DNA of 64,000 bases from Marsupella aquatica (Eukaryota; Marchantiophyta). The stretch spans positions 5,394,001-5,458,000 of the forward strand of contig OZ316899.1 in NCBI GenBank assembly GCA_973895155.1, read 5' to 3'. Positions within the stretch are counted from its first letter, which is position 1; the number at the start of each line of letters is the position of its first letter. The translations under genes were made by a program, and so were the position numbers. The notes under the pieces were generated by a model. The model was given only the letters and a program-made list of their open reading frames with translations. It did not search any database and was not told the origin of the DNA. Positions 22,475 through 33,146 of the stretch are shown in pieces.

Positions 22475-25400
22475 ATGACAATGTCGCAGGAAGAGCTGGT
22501 GGATGACATCTTTTCGCGCCATCCTTTGACGGACTTCCACAACTCATCCTTGACGATTTCCTTAGGGACGGAAACATGGAAGAAACCCTTCCTAATGCTG
22601 TGTGTATTTGAGGGGCTTCCATCGGGGGCATTAGGGTGGGTAAATTACGGCCGCATCGATGTATTTTGACGGGGCGACGAAGTTGTAAACATGTTGATCA
22701 CAACGAAGGAAACGTCAACTTTGATTGTCGTGGATGTGGAGAGGTTTTCCAGAACGGCTGCCACCTGCTATCTCGATGAGGACATCGATAGCATCATTGA
22801 GACTATCAAGTCTCTTTCGAGTGAGGAACGTTACCACGACTTCGCGGGAAAGATTTCCGGTTTTGTGTTCAAATTTCACGCTAGCACTTTAAAGAGTGCA
22901 ATCCGAAAATCAAGAGAGATTCTCCGGAAAAGGTTGGCAGAGAAGGGGGTAAGTCGTCCACCCAAATTTGGGGCTTCCGGTGTTCCTTCTGGATCCAGGC
23001 CTAGCATTTTACCCGATGATATTTTGACCGTGGTAGCGCCTACAACCTCTCGGGAAGTAGCAGCATCTGGAGGGGGATCTCAAGTTGGCAGATCATCCCA
23101 GGGAACGGCTTTGACTGGTGGGTCGGCACAAGGTACGACTGGAACTCACACTTCTTCAAAGAAGCGACCTGCTATGACTCCTGAGCCTACCGAGCCTAGT
23201 GCTCCAAAGTCAAAAAAGAAGACTTTGGAGAAAATTCCAACGCATTTGGAGCAAAAGGCTCAATCAATGTTAATGGATGCACGGGTATTGTACCAGGAGG
23301 AGATTCTGGGAAGATGTGGTGTTCAAGAGGAGACCGTGATCGTTGACATTGGTCAACTTTACCCTCCAGTGAGAGAGAAGGCTGTGGGCTTTCCCATTTA
23401 CCAGGTCCGACACATCCAACCATATTTCTTGACCCAATTGACCTTGCGGATGAAGACTATAGGTGCCAGTCCACTTGCAGCTCTGTTTGTCCTCTTGGTG
23501 GATCCGAAGGAGTGTGCTACTAGGCAAGACTTTGATTTTTCAAGGAAAGCTGATTACCATTATTATGTGATTGGGGGCAACCATTCAGCCTGTGCCAAAG
23601 CAGACCTTGCTCTTCAGTTCCCTAACACCAAGGCATTTCAAAGAGTGCAATCTTGGATATTTGCTGGATTGAGTGTGCAAGAGGCAAGAAACCTGGCGTG
23701 GAGTCACAATATTGATTCTGAATTTCGACAACAGATGACGACAATCCAGAGAGTAAATTATATTCACATGAGATTTGTGGAGAATGGATTGTCGTCCAAC
23801 CAGGATTTCAAGAAAGAGTGTGCTACTGAAATCAATCTCAAGGATTGGGGTGTACGAAAGGATGCTGAGGTTCTTAATGCCAATGATAACTTATTTCAGT
23901 TGGCATTCCGACAAGATCCTGTGTGGTCATTTGTGAGGCAGATTTGTGACAAGTGGGAGATGTGTGAGATCAAAGGTCAAAAAGGAGACAAGGGCAAGAA
24001 GAAAGTCTCTAAGTCTGGAGATGCCAAATTGCCTTATGAGGACATGAAATTAACAGAGTGGAGACACATGCAGGCCTTGAAAGATCCTGATATGATTTGC
24101 CCAGTGTTATAGAGTTCTTACTAAAGAACTCTCTTTACAGGAAATGGGTCACGAATTTACTCGACACAAATTTCAGATGCAGGTGCAGAAGGCCTTCCTC
24201 ACGTGTCTACACGAGGAGAGTTGGTTAGGTTGTAAAACCAAGTACCCTGAGCATTGCACAGACAATGTGCTTAAGAATTTTGTACCTGTTTTCCAGACAT
24301 GGGTAAGATTCTGTCACCTTTCTTCGAGTGATTGTTTGAATTCATTTAATATTTGGAATCCTTGTTTCTAATTGTACGGTTCCTTTTTGTAGAAAGATAC
24401 CACCTCCCGGAAAAAGAAGGGAGATGAGGAAGGCAAAGATCTCAAGTCATTCCCGGACAAATTCAATGCGCATATTGTGCAAGCGCAAAATTGGCTATCC
24501 ATGAAGACTTCTAGTCGGCAAACCCAAGAGGGGGAACTTCATCCAAATTCGTTTGAGCATCCAGAGTTTGGTGATGTGCACTATGATATTTTTACTCATG
24601 ATGCTCAGCGATTACACGAGGTGGTTCCAGGTCGGGCTTACACATTAGGTTTAGTGGATATTCCCTACGGGTTTGCATTGCCTGGATGTCTTCATGAGGA
24701 CACTATTGGATGGGGAACTGAGGAGATCACAAAAATGGTCCAATCGTTCAAGGTGGCTACTACTGCAAAGTTGTGGCGTTTATCATTCACCACAGCCTTG
24801 ACCAATATGAGGCCATCAAGACCGTTTTGAAAGCGGAGTGTAATGGAGGGTTCCAGAATTGTGTGTGGTAAGAAATATTTGTTTTTGAAAACAACTATTA
24901 GTTATTCATGATTTCATGAACCATGTTTCTAAGTTTAAATGACTCCTTGACTTTTTGTGACTTTTCAGGGTTAAGGATAATGTGAAGAATGTTGGTGGGC
25001 CAAGATTGAACAGCAACTTTGAGTGCTTTACAATTGGCTTTCACAGCCAGGATGGTAAACGGTCATTGGAGCACTTCAATTTTGACACAAATGAATCAAG
25101 GAACAATGTGGTTGTATGCGCAGCTGTGACTAAGAAGCTGAAACACAACGGGGATAACAAGGCAGTGAATGTCTATCAGAAACCACGTGCATTGTTAGAT
25201 TGGGAAGTGAGTCATTTTAGTAAGGTTGGAGACTGGGTTTTGGATATTTGTTCAGGATCAGGGACTGGGACAACCTCCTCCTTGGCCATGGGGAGACATT
25301 GCGTTGCCATTGAGATTGACGAGTGACAGAGCAGTGTGTTGAAAGGGAGGATTCTTAACCTTGCAGATAACATTGAAGAGGAAGACGGACAGGGGGAGAC

Positions 25401-25530
25401 GGATGAGGAGAGTGAGGAAGACATTCCTCAGGCCGGAGAGGATAGCGTGGTTGACGATGCCACAATTGTTCCAGAATTGACGGTAGGGACTTCCGGGACC
25501 GAGGAAGGGGAAGTGGTCCCTTTGGATTAG
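22475..25530 (+). pseudogene. Element B ParB-like / beta-class N6-adenine or N4-cytosine DNA methyltransferase gene
   Basis: Exons near 22,475-24,109, 24,141-24,302, 24,393-24,867 and 24,969-25,530; introns 24,303-24,392 and 24,868-24,968 have clean GT-AG ends. An N-terminal part and a Ser/Gly-rich linker are followed by a ParB-like segment: 'DYHYYVIGGNHSACAKADLA' (about 23,550-23,610) then 'EARNLAWSHNID'. Next comes methyltransferase motif IV as 'GLVDIPYGF' (24,655, for DPPY), 'NCVWVKDN', then 'KPRALLDWEVSHFS' and motif I 'VLDICSGSGT' with 'GRHCVAIEID' (25,180-25,320). Motif IV before motif I is the beta-class order (PF01555 type). ParB-methyltransferase fusions are familiar in phages and bacterial mobile elements. 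Damage: in-frame TGA at 22,667 and 25,324, a TAG at 24,110 (unless a very short intron), and a frameshift near 24,760. The catalytic motifs themselves look complete. Confidence 0.75.
24904..24919. repeat. Palindrome TTCATGATTTCATGAA inside an intron of the methyltransferase gene
   Basis: Falls in the 24,868-24,968 intron; near-perfect 16-bp inverted repeat of the element B family. Confidence 0.65.
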
Positions 25531-25827
25531 ACTAGGTAAATAGAGGGACTCGTAGCATTTGAAACCACTTGGGCTTAAGTTGGGTTATATTTTGTAAAAC
25601 TTTGAGTTTGACTTAAACTCTGATCAATGAGTTTGATTTTGACTACTTTTATAAAGTGCATATTTCAAGGTTTATACAATTGTGAGAATATCATATAAGA
25701 TATGCTTAGATTTTGGTGGTAAAATTCTCTTGAGTCTAGTTTGGAAAATACATACCATTTTTTTGTGGTTTTTTGGTACACATTTTTGAATATCATGAAG
25801 ATTTTGAAAAGAGAAATAAGGCTTTGG

Positions 25828-25851
25828 ACTCATCCCTTAAGGCTTCTTGTT
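25828..25851 (-). repeat. Right TIR of element B
   Basis: Ends ...GGCTTCTTGTT; the reverse complement matches the left end at 21 of 24 positions. Confidence 0.8.
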
Positions 25852-25898
25852 CCAGGAGGAAATGGTAGTTATGCATATGTTGTATATGGAATCAAACA
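25852..25898 (+). repeat. 5' LTR of the small copia element, right piece
   Basis: Continues the LTR after element B (CCAGGAGGAAATGG...CAAACA) and matches the end of the 3' LTR at 27,510-27,552. Confidence 0.85.
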
Positions 25899-25912
25899 CG
25901 TTATCAGCACAA
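25899..25912 (+). other. Primer-binding site of the small copia element
   Basis: TTATCAGCAC lies right after the LTR end. This word is the common PBS of plant copia elements, complementary to part of initiator tRNA-Met. Confidence 0.6.
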
Positions 25913-26514
25913 GGCTCTTACATCAATTTTTTTTCAGATTCCATCAGTCATAGCATCCAAGGCTAGCAAGAATCCAATTGGTAGAAATCCCCTACATAGA
26001 ATCCCTAATTGGATTATTTTTTTGCTTGAAACAAGAGATCAATCACTTCCAATCTTACCACTCTTAAACTTTTGAAGAGAAATTGAAGTTGTGGGGCTCA
26101 AATACAGCTTGTCAATTGAGGATTTGTTTTACTTTCTTTTCACAATTCCCTTATTGAGAAACTAGAAAGGGCAATTTAAGACACAAATCCATTGCACACC
26201 CAATCACGCAATTGTCACAACAAAACTTAGTCCAATCCCATACAAATTACTTCAAATTATAGAACAATAAGAGGGAAACGGTTACCAGAGATGTTTGAGA
26301 CACCACATTTCAAAGAAATTGATCACAACCAATCAAGGAGAATTTGATATATACAAAATTGATAATCAGAGAGAAGCAAGTGCAGAGATACTGCAACATT
26401 GAGCCCACTAGATAACTTCTAACTCTACACATTTACCTAAAACCTATCTCTCATTCATCCAGATTGAGGTTGCAATTTACATCAATTTAACATTAATCAT
26501 GAAGCACATCCATA

Positions 26515-26877
26515 ATGACAACAAGCACTATAGAAAATCTCTTATTCCAAGCATTGAGCATTGATTGCTCAAACTATCTCTCGTGGTCCCTCGATGCAGA
26601 GGCACACCTCACCTCCAAGGATCTCCAGGACACTATACTAATAGATAATGGCCCCACTCTGCAACAGAAGGCAAAGGCCTTAATACTAATCCGCCATCAC
26701 CTAGCAGATTCACTCAAACGCCAATATATGAATGAATATAACCCGCGTCGGCTATGGGACAAGCTCCACTCTAGATTCGATCACACCCGTACCTCCCTTT
26801 GTACCAACCTCAAGTTTGGAAGTCGGGCCATATCTCTACATCTACACCAGCAACAGCAGACAGCAAAATGGGCATGA
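26515..26877 (+). CDS. Copia gag, N-terminal fragment
   Basis: 120 residues matching the gag of the larger copia element (48,067-48,853, minus) through 'TILIDNGPTLQQKAKALILI' and 'DSLKRQYMNEYNPRRLWDKL'. This is the capsid-forming gag N-terminal domain (UBN2/DUF4219-like). Its sequence leaves the family after 'FDHTRT', and no zinc knuckle, protease or pol follows, so the internal region has a large deletion. Confidence 0.75.
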   Translation: MTTSTIENLLFQALSIDCSNYLSWSLDAEAHLTSKDLQDTILIDNGPTLQQKAKALILIRHHLADSLKRQYMNEYNPRRLWDKLHSRFDHTRTSLCTNLKFGSRAISLHLHQQQQTAKWA

Positions 26878-27395
26878 AGGTTGTGACTTTGCACCACAGA
26901 AACGTACAAAGTCAAGACCAAGAAATGACAATTTTGTGCTACGCACACACTTGGAAATCCCAAATTTCTGTCCCGCTACGAAGCTAAGAATCGAAGATGG
27001 AATGCAAAACAAAGAACCAAACGACCACAAACCTTGAAAACCCACAAGGCATCAAACAGCAATGGAGCCTTCCTAACATGACACAAATATCTTTCTACTA
27101 CAACATACATACACAAGAACAAAGACACACAAAGCAAAGCCGCTTCCACTCCCACGACTAAACATAGGACCAATTACAAAACACTTAGAAATTACAAACT
27201 TACATAAAGCTAATAGGAATGGTGACACTCTTTCCTCCTGAAGAAAGTAGGGAGGTTTTAATGAGGTTACATCCCTATATGCATAGATAATTACACAAAA
27301 ACTGATAGACTAACAATCATAGGAACCATTCCAGGTTTAATTTACTTAAGATGGATGCAACATTCACTTGCCATGTAACATCCAAGGGGGAGTGT

Positions 27396-27552
27396 TGTAA
27401 CCTAAACTAAACCTTACCTTAAACCTGAGTTACACCTGAGTTACATTAACTCCAGGTTTGGGTTAATACCCCAAGTTCCTACCCTACATCTATATAAAGA
27501 ACCTACTAGGAGGAAATGGTAGTTATGCATATGTTGTATATGGAATCAAACA
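27396..27552 (+). repeat. 3' LTR of the small copia element
   Basis: 157 bp, TGTTGTAACC...ATCAAACA, with TATATAAA at 27,491-27,498; preceded by the polypurine tract CCAAGGGGGAG and followed by the ATATC target copy. Confidence 0.85.
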
Positions 27553-27854
27553 ATATCAAAATATTGTCACTCTGTAAATTTGTATGTTGCATCTTATCAC
27601 GAGTCCTTTTCCTAGACCACAACTGTAGAGTAGGGTTTAGGGAAAGATTAACTCTTTTCCTCTTAAACAACCAAAGTTCATTCCCATGAAGAGCTTGTGA
27701 GACCTAAAAGATTGTTCTAAAACACTTTGAGATAGTTAAGCTAACCTATCTCAGATTCTAAGCCTTTACCGACATGCTTAGGTCTGGTGAAAGGAATTTT
27801 TAATACATCCTTTGTCAGGTAGCGTGACATTTGTATCGTCTACAATGTAATAAT

Positions 27855-27991
27855 TGTTCAACATCACAAATCATACCCCACACTTTACTCATCCAATACT
27901 TTATGTACATTGGGTTGTTGCTGAGGCGGTTGGTGGTATAACCGCCTTATGTGTCCTAACCTTAGGTAGACTTATCCTAGGGGTTATAGCA
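27855..27991 (-). repeat. 3' LTR of the large copia element
   Basis: 137 bp; on its coding strand it starts TGCTATAACC and ends GTTGAACA. The adjoining polypurine tract reads CCAAGGGGGAG on the minus strand. Confidence 0.85.
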
Positions 27992-28642
27992 CTCCCCCTT
28001 GGATGCAGCTTTTATAGAGGTAAAGTTGCAGACATTTAAAGTCTACCTATGGAAAATTAAGTTATGTTCTCTCCTATTGTGTGGTAGGGTATCTTGTGTT
28101 AAAGGTGGGGTGTAACCTCATTAAAACCTCCTCTCCTTTCTTGTGGGAGGAAAGAGTATTACCACCCCTTCCTTTATTTTCCATAGAGAAATTTAAACTA
28201 TGTAAGAGAATAATATGTTGTGAGTTGTTTTATGGTATTCTAAAGTATTTTGAAGTTGCTAACTCTAATTGTGTTATCTATAAAAGAACTGGACAGTTTG
28301 TGGTCGTTTGATAGATTAGAGTATTCAGTAGTGTGTGAATACGGTCTTGTGGAGATTAGGTTGCCACTTCCAGTCGCTCTGTGTTTGAGCTGTAAGCTTG
28401 GTAATGTTTGAGCGATCGGTATATGCGATTGTGGAGTGGGAAGATAGTGTCGGGGCGGTCGGGCGGTATGTGTGCGATGTCAATCGACTTTCGTTGCAGC
28501 ATCGGGTGGAAGTCGTTCTGATGTCCGTCTGCCGATTGTGATTCTATCTGCATTGAAGTCTTGCTCGATCGGTTTTGACTCGCTTCTGTTCATGGTCGCA
28601 GTGAAGTTCATGCTCCCCCTCAATCTGCTGGTTCTTTTGTTG
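27992..28642. other. 3' untranslated part of the large copia element
   Basis: No coding support. It lies between the end of RNase H and the 3' LTR. Confidence 0.4.
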
Positions 28643-29049
28643 TCAAATTTCCTGTGTCAGTTCAAGCAAACTACGCATCCCAATAGATTTAGTAAGCGCG
28701 GGATGTAGAACTGGGGGTAAGGATTTGGTGAATAGATCTGCGTTGTTTTCAGAGTTGGGGATCCATTGAACATTGATTGTATCTCCTTGTTGTTCATGTG
28801 CAAAGAAGAACTTGGGGGCAATATGCTTTGTCCTATCGCCTTTAATGAAGCTGAAATCTGTTCTATGCATGGTCGATTATCTTTGTAAATAACAGTGGGG
28901 GAACTTAGTTTAGGTATACCTGTGGTTTCTTGGATGTAATTGATTATGTTACGTAGCCAGAGGCATTTGCGGCTTGCTTCATAGAGAGCTATAATCTCTG
29001 AGTGGTTTGAGGAGGTCGTAGTCAGGGTCTGTTTTGTGCTCCTCCACGA
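28643..29049 (-). pseudogene. Copia RNase H, C-terminal part (beyond the element C insertion)
   Basis: Minus strand from 29,049: 'SSNHSEIIALYEASRKC' (the E of the RNase H active site), 'DNRPC', then in a second frame 'RTKHIAPKFFFAHE' and 'NNADLFTKSLP', the usual end of copia pol. The first part of the domain is at 44,987-45,484. A frameshift lies near 28,870. TCGTGGAGG occurs at both cut ends. Confidence 0.8.
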
Positions 29050-29420
29050 GAGGTGTTTACAAAAGGCAGCAAAATAGGAAACAAGAGTTCATAACAAAAA
29101 CTGGTAACGGGGAAAAAGACTGGTAACAGGAAAATGGATGGCTCTTTCCTGCATGTTTTTCTGCAAAGTTTTCTTTTGGATTTTTTTTTTGGTAGCACCC
29201 GGCGCTGGTAAAACTAGAGCCGACAGTGAGGTGTTTAGGAAAGTTAATATAAGAAATTGGTAGCGGTAGGAATTCTCCAAGACTATTGCTAGTGTCGGGC
29301 ACTGTGAAGAGTCTATAATATGTACCAATTGCACACTCGGAGGATATTTAATGAAGGGCGTTATGAAATAGTTGATCTTTGAACGCTATTTAACTTAGTA
29401 ATAGTTAACCAAAACCTTTC

Positions 29421-29439
29421 AGTAGCGCCTGGCGCTACT
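29421..29439. repeat. Palindrome AGTAGCGCCTGGCGCTACT
   Basis: Perfect 9-bp arms; the best element C copy. Near it are copies at 29,193, 29,715 and 29,826. Confidence 0.7.
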
Positions 29440-30900
29440 ACTTTAATCCCACTAGGCAACCATCGTCTATTCCAGCCTCCTCACGATCAGTGTCTTGCCA
29501 GAAACCATCTAGTCGGAACTCCACATAAGTTTGCGATGGCTGTCGATGAATGGTCTCATCAAGAAATACCAAACTACCGCAAGACAAAGTCTAGAAATAA
29601 GAGGCAAAGACCCATGACCGTTCCTAGCAACTTCACCAAATACGACAAAATAGGACGGAAACCAAAACATTTATGCAACCACAACCTAGAAAGAATCCAC
29701 ACCAAAGAACCCATAGAAAATTGGGAAGCGCCCAATGCTAGCAAATATTTAACCTGAGCATACGGCTTTACAAATCAACTTCAAGAATCGGAAATAAAAA
29801 TATAAGAGTGATAGTATGTTTGAGGAGCGCCTGGCGCTAGTAAAACTTGAAAGGGCTTAAAATTACATATTGAAACATTAAATCACGTACTTGAAGAAAG
29901 CCCCATTGCTACTTATAAATTATCAGATGTTTCTGATCCGGAGCTTTCAGATCTGTCTGTGGACTCGGCCTCGTCATCAATGTACTTGCTTTGAGAAACA
30001 TCATCTATATAAGGGTTTCTCGTGAACTTCCTGTCTGCTCCCCTCTGAAGACAAAGACCTTTTGTTTCCCAACAAAGCGTTCTGATTTTGTCAACCCTCC
30101 TAGCAACATTTTCAGCGTATGAGGGCAAAACAAACGGCTTCTCAGGACTGACAATTAGATTCCTAGCTAGTCTCCTCCAGAGCTGGAAATGCTTCCTCAG
30201 ATTCCATTCTGACCTGATCCAGTAAAACTTAAAAAAACATAAGTATAGGGGAAGAGAGAGCAAGAACCCAGAATCGTCAACAACACTTGAAAGGATAAAG
30301 AAGCTTACTGGAAGAACATTACTCATCTGAGTCTTCGCTCTTCTCCAAAGAATCTTCCTCCCGGGGTTTCTGTGTGTCATCTCCAACGTCTCCAAAGGTA
30401 TCTTCCTCTTCATCGGAATCAAAGTTGAGAACAGAGCAGAGCCTATCTTTCTTTTTGCGACCACTTATATTGGTCGCGGGAGGAGGCAATATCGGAACAT
30501 GCTTGGGATCAAGAAGTTCTAAGAAAACCCTTGATGCAGTCTCAACAAACTCACGCCTATTTTCCAACCCAATCACAAAACGACAAGGACAATATCTCGA
30601 GGAAGAGTAAAAAGCTCTATCACCGACTGCATAAAACCAACCAAAAGACAGGCGTTCCTAGCAAACTCCAATTTTGGGCAATGATCTATCTTCAAGGTTG
30701 GGAGCCCAATCAAGTTAGAGATCAAAGGATCTTCAGTTATTGATAAAGGCTTAAACCTTTGGTCCTTTGGTACCTTACCCTTTGAAGAAATCCGGCAAAA
30801 TATGTCGAGCCTGAGGGTAAATACCTGCACGCATCGCAATCTAAATTCTAAAATTATCAATCGATGGGTAATGTCTAGAGAACTACAACAAAGACTAAAT

Positions 30901-30915
30901 TAGTGCCGGACGCTA
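30901..30915. repeat. Palindrome TAGTGCCGGACGCTA in an intron
   Basis: Lies in the 30,825-30,945 intron at the place where element A has two such palindromes in its matching intron. Confidence 0.6.
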
Positions 30916-33131
30916 ACAATAAACAAGGGATGCAATGATCTGTACTTGAATATCGGTCTTTGCTCTATACATCGGCATAGACATGACGACATTGTGAGAA
31001 TTGACACAATGGAACTTTTTTGACAGCTGGCATGCTGCAATGACCTGCGATACCTGGTCGTGGTCATCTGAATACAAGATCGCAAGCATGCCATCATCAG
31101 AAAGGAAAGGGTCAATCACTTTGAAGAAAGAACTGGGAATTGTGTGGTCTGGTACATTCCACTTTGGAACCCGACGGTCCATGAGCGTAGGTTTAAGTCC
31201 ACTAGGAAGATAAATGAATCCTGCATTGACTCCAAATGATCTTTCTTTTCCTCCTCTGATGACTCCCTTTTCTCGGGAACCTGACTTGATTAAGTCCTTT
31301 CCCCATTTCTTTGCATCAGTCACCCCCTTTGGTTTCTCTTCTTTGTTGAAAGCTTCCACCATGCAATGCCTAGAAGATTTACTCTTGAAGTTTCCCACAT
31401 CTCTCTGAGCATCAGTTCCAGTGGCATCATCTCGGGAAGATTCTCTTGCTTGAATTGCCCTTTTCTTCTTCTTCTTTGTACTGGTTGCATCAAGAGGGAC
31501 GATCTCTTTTGCTTTGTCAACGGGAGTTACTGGTCTGATTGGGCATTGGTATTGGCTTTGGAAGGCTCAGGAGTGGCATCGACTTTTGTTTTGTCTGTTG
31601 CAGCGTCAGACTTTCTCCCACCTAAAGGAAAAGAACAGAATTTAATCAATGCTTAATAATAGCGTCAGGCACTGACCAAACCAATTAAAAGAAAAAAACA
31701 AACCAATAGACATAGACATATAGCAACGCCTGGCGCTAACCAAAATGTGAAGCTACAAGCTCAATGGAAACTGACATTTTTTGGCGGACCGTGTTGAGGT
31801 ACTTTGTGCCGCAGCTTTGGTTTTTGCTTTTGCTCTGGATTTGCAACTTCAGTCAACATGAACAACCGTAGTTTTGCACACCGTTTGCAATTATGCCGTC
31901 GACTTGCTCACATCACCTTCGATTCCCTGCTTCATGTCGGACACAAACTTTGGAGGGACCTAAAACTTAGAGAGCTTATGAAATGCAAATTTCTCAATGT
32001 CGCCGAATGGAGAGTCCCATCTATCGGTGTCCAAATACCATGGACAATGAATTCTCTCCCATTCTGACAGTTTCCTTGGTGGAAGACACCCTTCAGCAGG
32101 ATACATTGAATACACGTCGGCCAGAATGTATCCTTCGGGAACAATGATCCAGTTTTGGAAAGCAGCTGGGTATGCCCAAAAGTAATTTGGCTTCACAATC
32201 TCCATATGCATGAAGAAATGGTCCAGATATTGTTTGGCCCTCTTCTGATTCTTCAGGGTGTAGTCAGCCTTGTCGGGATACTTGGAAGGTCACATTATAT
32301 TAAAAAACTTGCCTTTCACGGCATCCCCAAATTTCTTGAAATCATTTGAGACTATTTCAATAAGCGATTCAATCGACTCACACTCCCACTCCTGCAATCG
32401 ATTGGTGGGGACTATATCACTGACCTGGCGTAGGGAGGTTTGCAGCAAACCAATAGCAATTCCCTCCACAGTGTTCCAAGTTTGCCAGGTATGGCACCAT
32501 TGCTTCACTGGATTGTCATTAACGCTCTGTGGATGGAAGAATTATTTCCTCAGCTCCGGTGTACAATGGGCAACCAGAAGGGTACTCCTCAGCTTGGGTC
32601 AAGGGCAGAGACAGCGGTAAACAGTCTTGCTCGATCCATTGTACAGACAACTGCATCGGGTTTCTTCTCTTGCTTATGCTTCTCTGTCAAGGGGTACATC
32701 TCGGCGCAGGTCCGCATGAAATCCTCAAAGGCGAGGGCTTAACAGAGGAGTGATTTTTGACACCTTTATCGCCCAATCCTTTGTTGCCTCCTTCATCATC
32801 ATTGCATGTCTTTTTGAAATCTCTCCAGGAGACCAAGGTGTACCCTGAGCGGCAACAATTTATAGATCCATCTTAAACTGTCGAGAATAAGACTTGATCT
32901 TATTCTGACACAAGATGTACAAAAGCGCTTCTTGAGGCATTTTTTTGGTATACCACAATCCCTTTGTGTTTTTTGCATGATCTGTCCAAACTTCTTCAAA
33001 TTTTCACCGTCAATGATTGACTTGTAGTAATCTAGATCATTCGACATAATTTGGTTGATACGGTCTGCGTCAAGTATCCAAGAGGGTTTGACCACTCCCT
33101 TCCCAAGCCTGAAAATGAGTGAGGGGGTCAA

Positions 33132-33146
33132 TAGCGCCCGACGCTA
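33132..33146. repeat. Palindrome TAGCGCCCGACGCTA in an intron
   Basis: Lies just before the acceptor of the 33,109-33,200 intron. The matching intron of element A also holds one (5,406-5,423). Confidence 0.65.

Larger units (their letters stand above)
17715..25851. mobile_element. Element B: 8.1-kb TIR transposon with DUF7869-like transposase and ParB/DNA methyltransferase genes
   Basis: The termini are inverted repeats (AACAAGAAGCC... on both ends, 21 of 24 positions equal), and the element sits inside a copia LTR with CCAG on each side (a 4-bp duplication; a 2-bp CA duplication with one extra terminal base is equally consistent). Between the TIRs are two divergent genes: a transposase-like gene on the minus strand (18,275-21,694) and a ParB-like plus amino-methyltransferase gene on the plus strand (22,475-25,530), with a 0.8-kb spacer. 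Nothing else is carried. Because both edges are defined by the interrupted LTR, both genes belong to one mobile unit. Both genes have disabling mutations. Confidence 0.8.
17599..27552 (+). mobile_element. Small copia-type LTR element, 5' LTR split by element B
   Basis: The 3' LTR is 27,396-27,552 (157 bp, TGTTGTAACC...CAAACA), preceded by a purine tract CCAAGGGGGAG. The 5' LTR is cut in two: 17,599-17,714 and 25,852-25,898. ATATC flanks both outer ends (17,594-17,598 and 27,553-27,557), a 5-bp target duplication. The internal part left after removing element B is only about 1.5 kb: a PBS and a gag fragment, no pol, so it cannot move alone. Its LTR pair differs at several positions, so it is not recent. 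Confidence 0.85.

Noticed and set aside
22667-25326. Alternative genetic code (TGA as sense) for the element B gene
   Set aside because: Neighbouring genes have TAG and TAA interruptions and frameshifts too, so ordinary decay explains the TGA codons.
28371-28640. Possible tRNA or small RNA gene near the copia 3' end
   Set aside because: I could find no cloverleaf or A/B box pattern.
29536-29757. Plus-strand 73-aa ORF near the left end of element C
   Set aside because: Basic, low-information product with no similarity to the other elements; it overlaps a palindrome and has no splice or promoter support.
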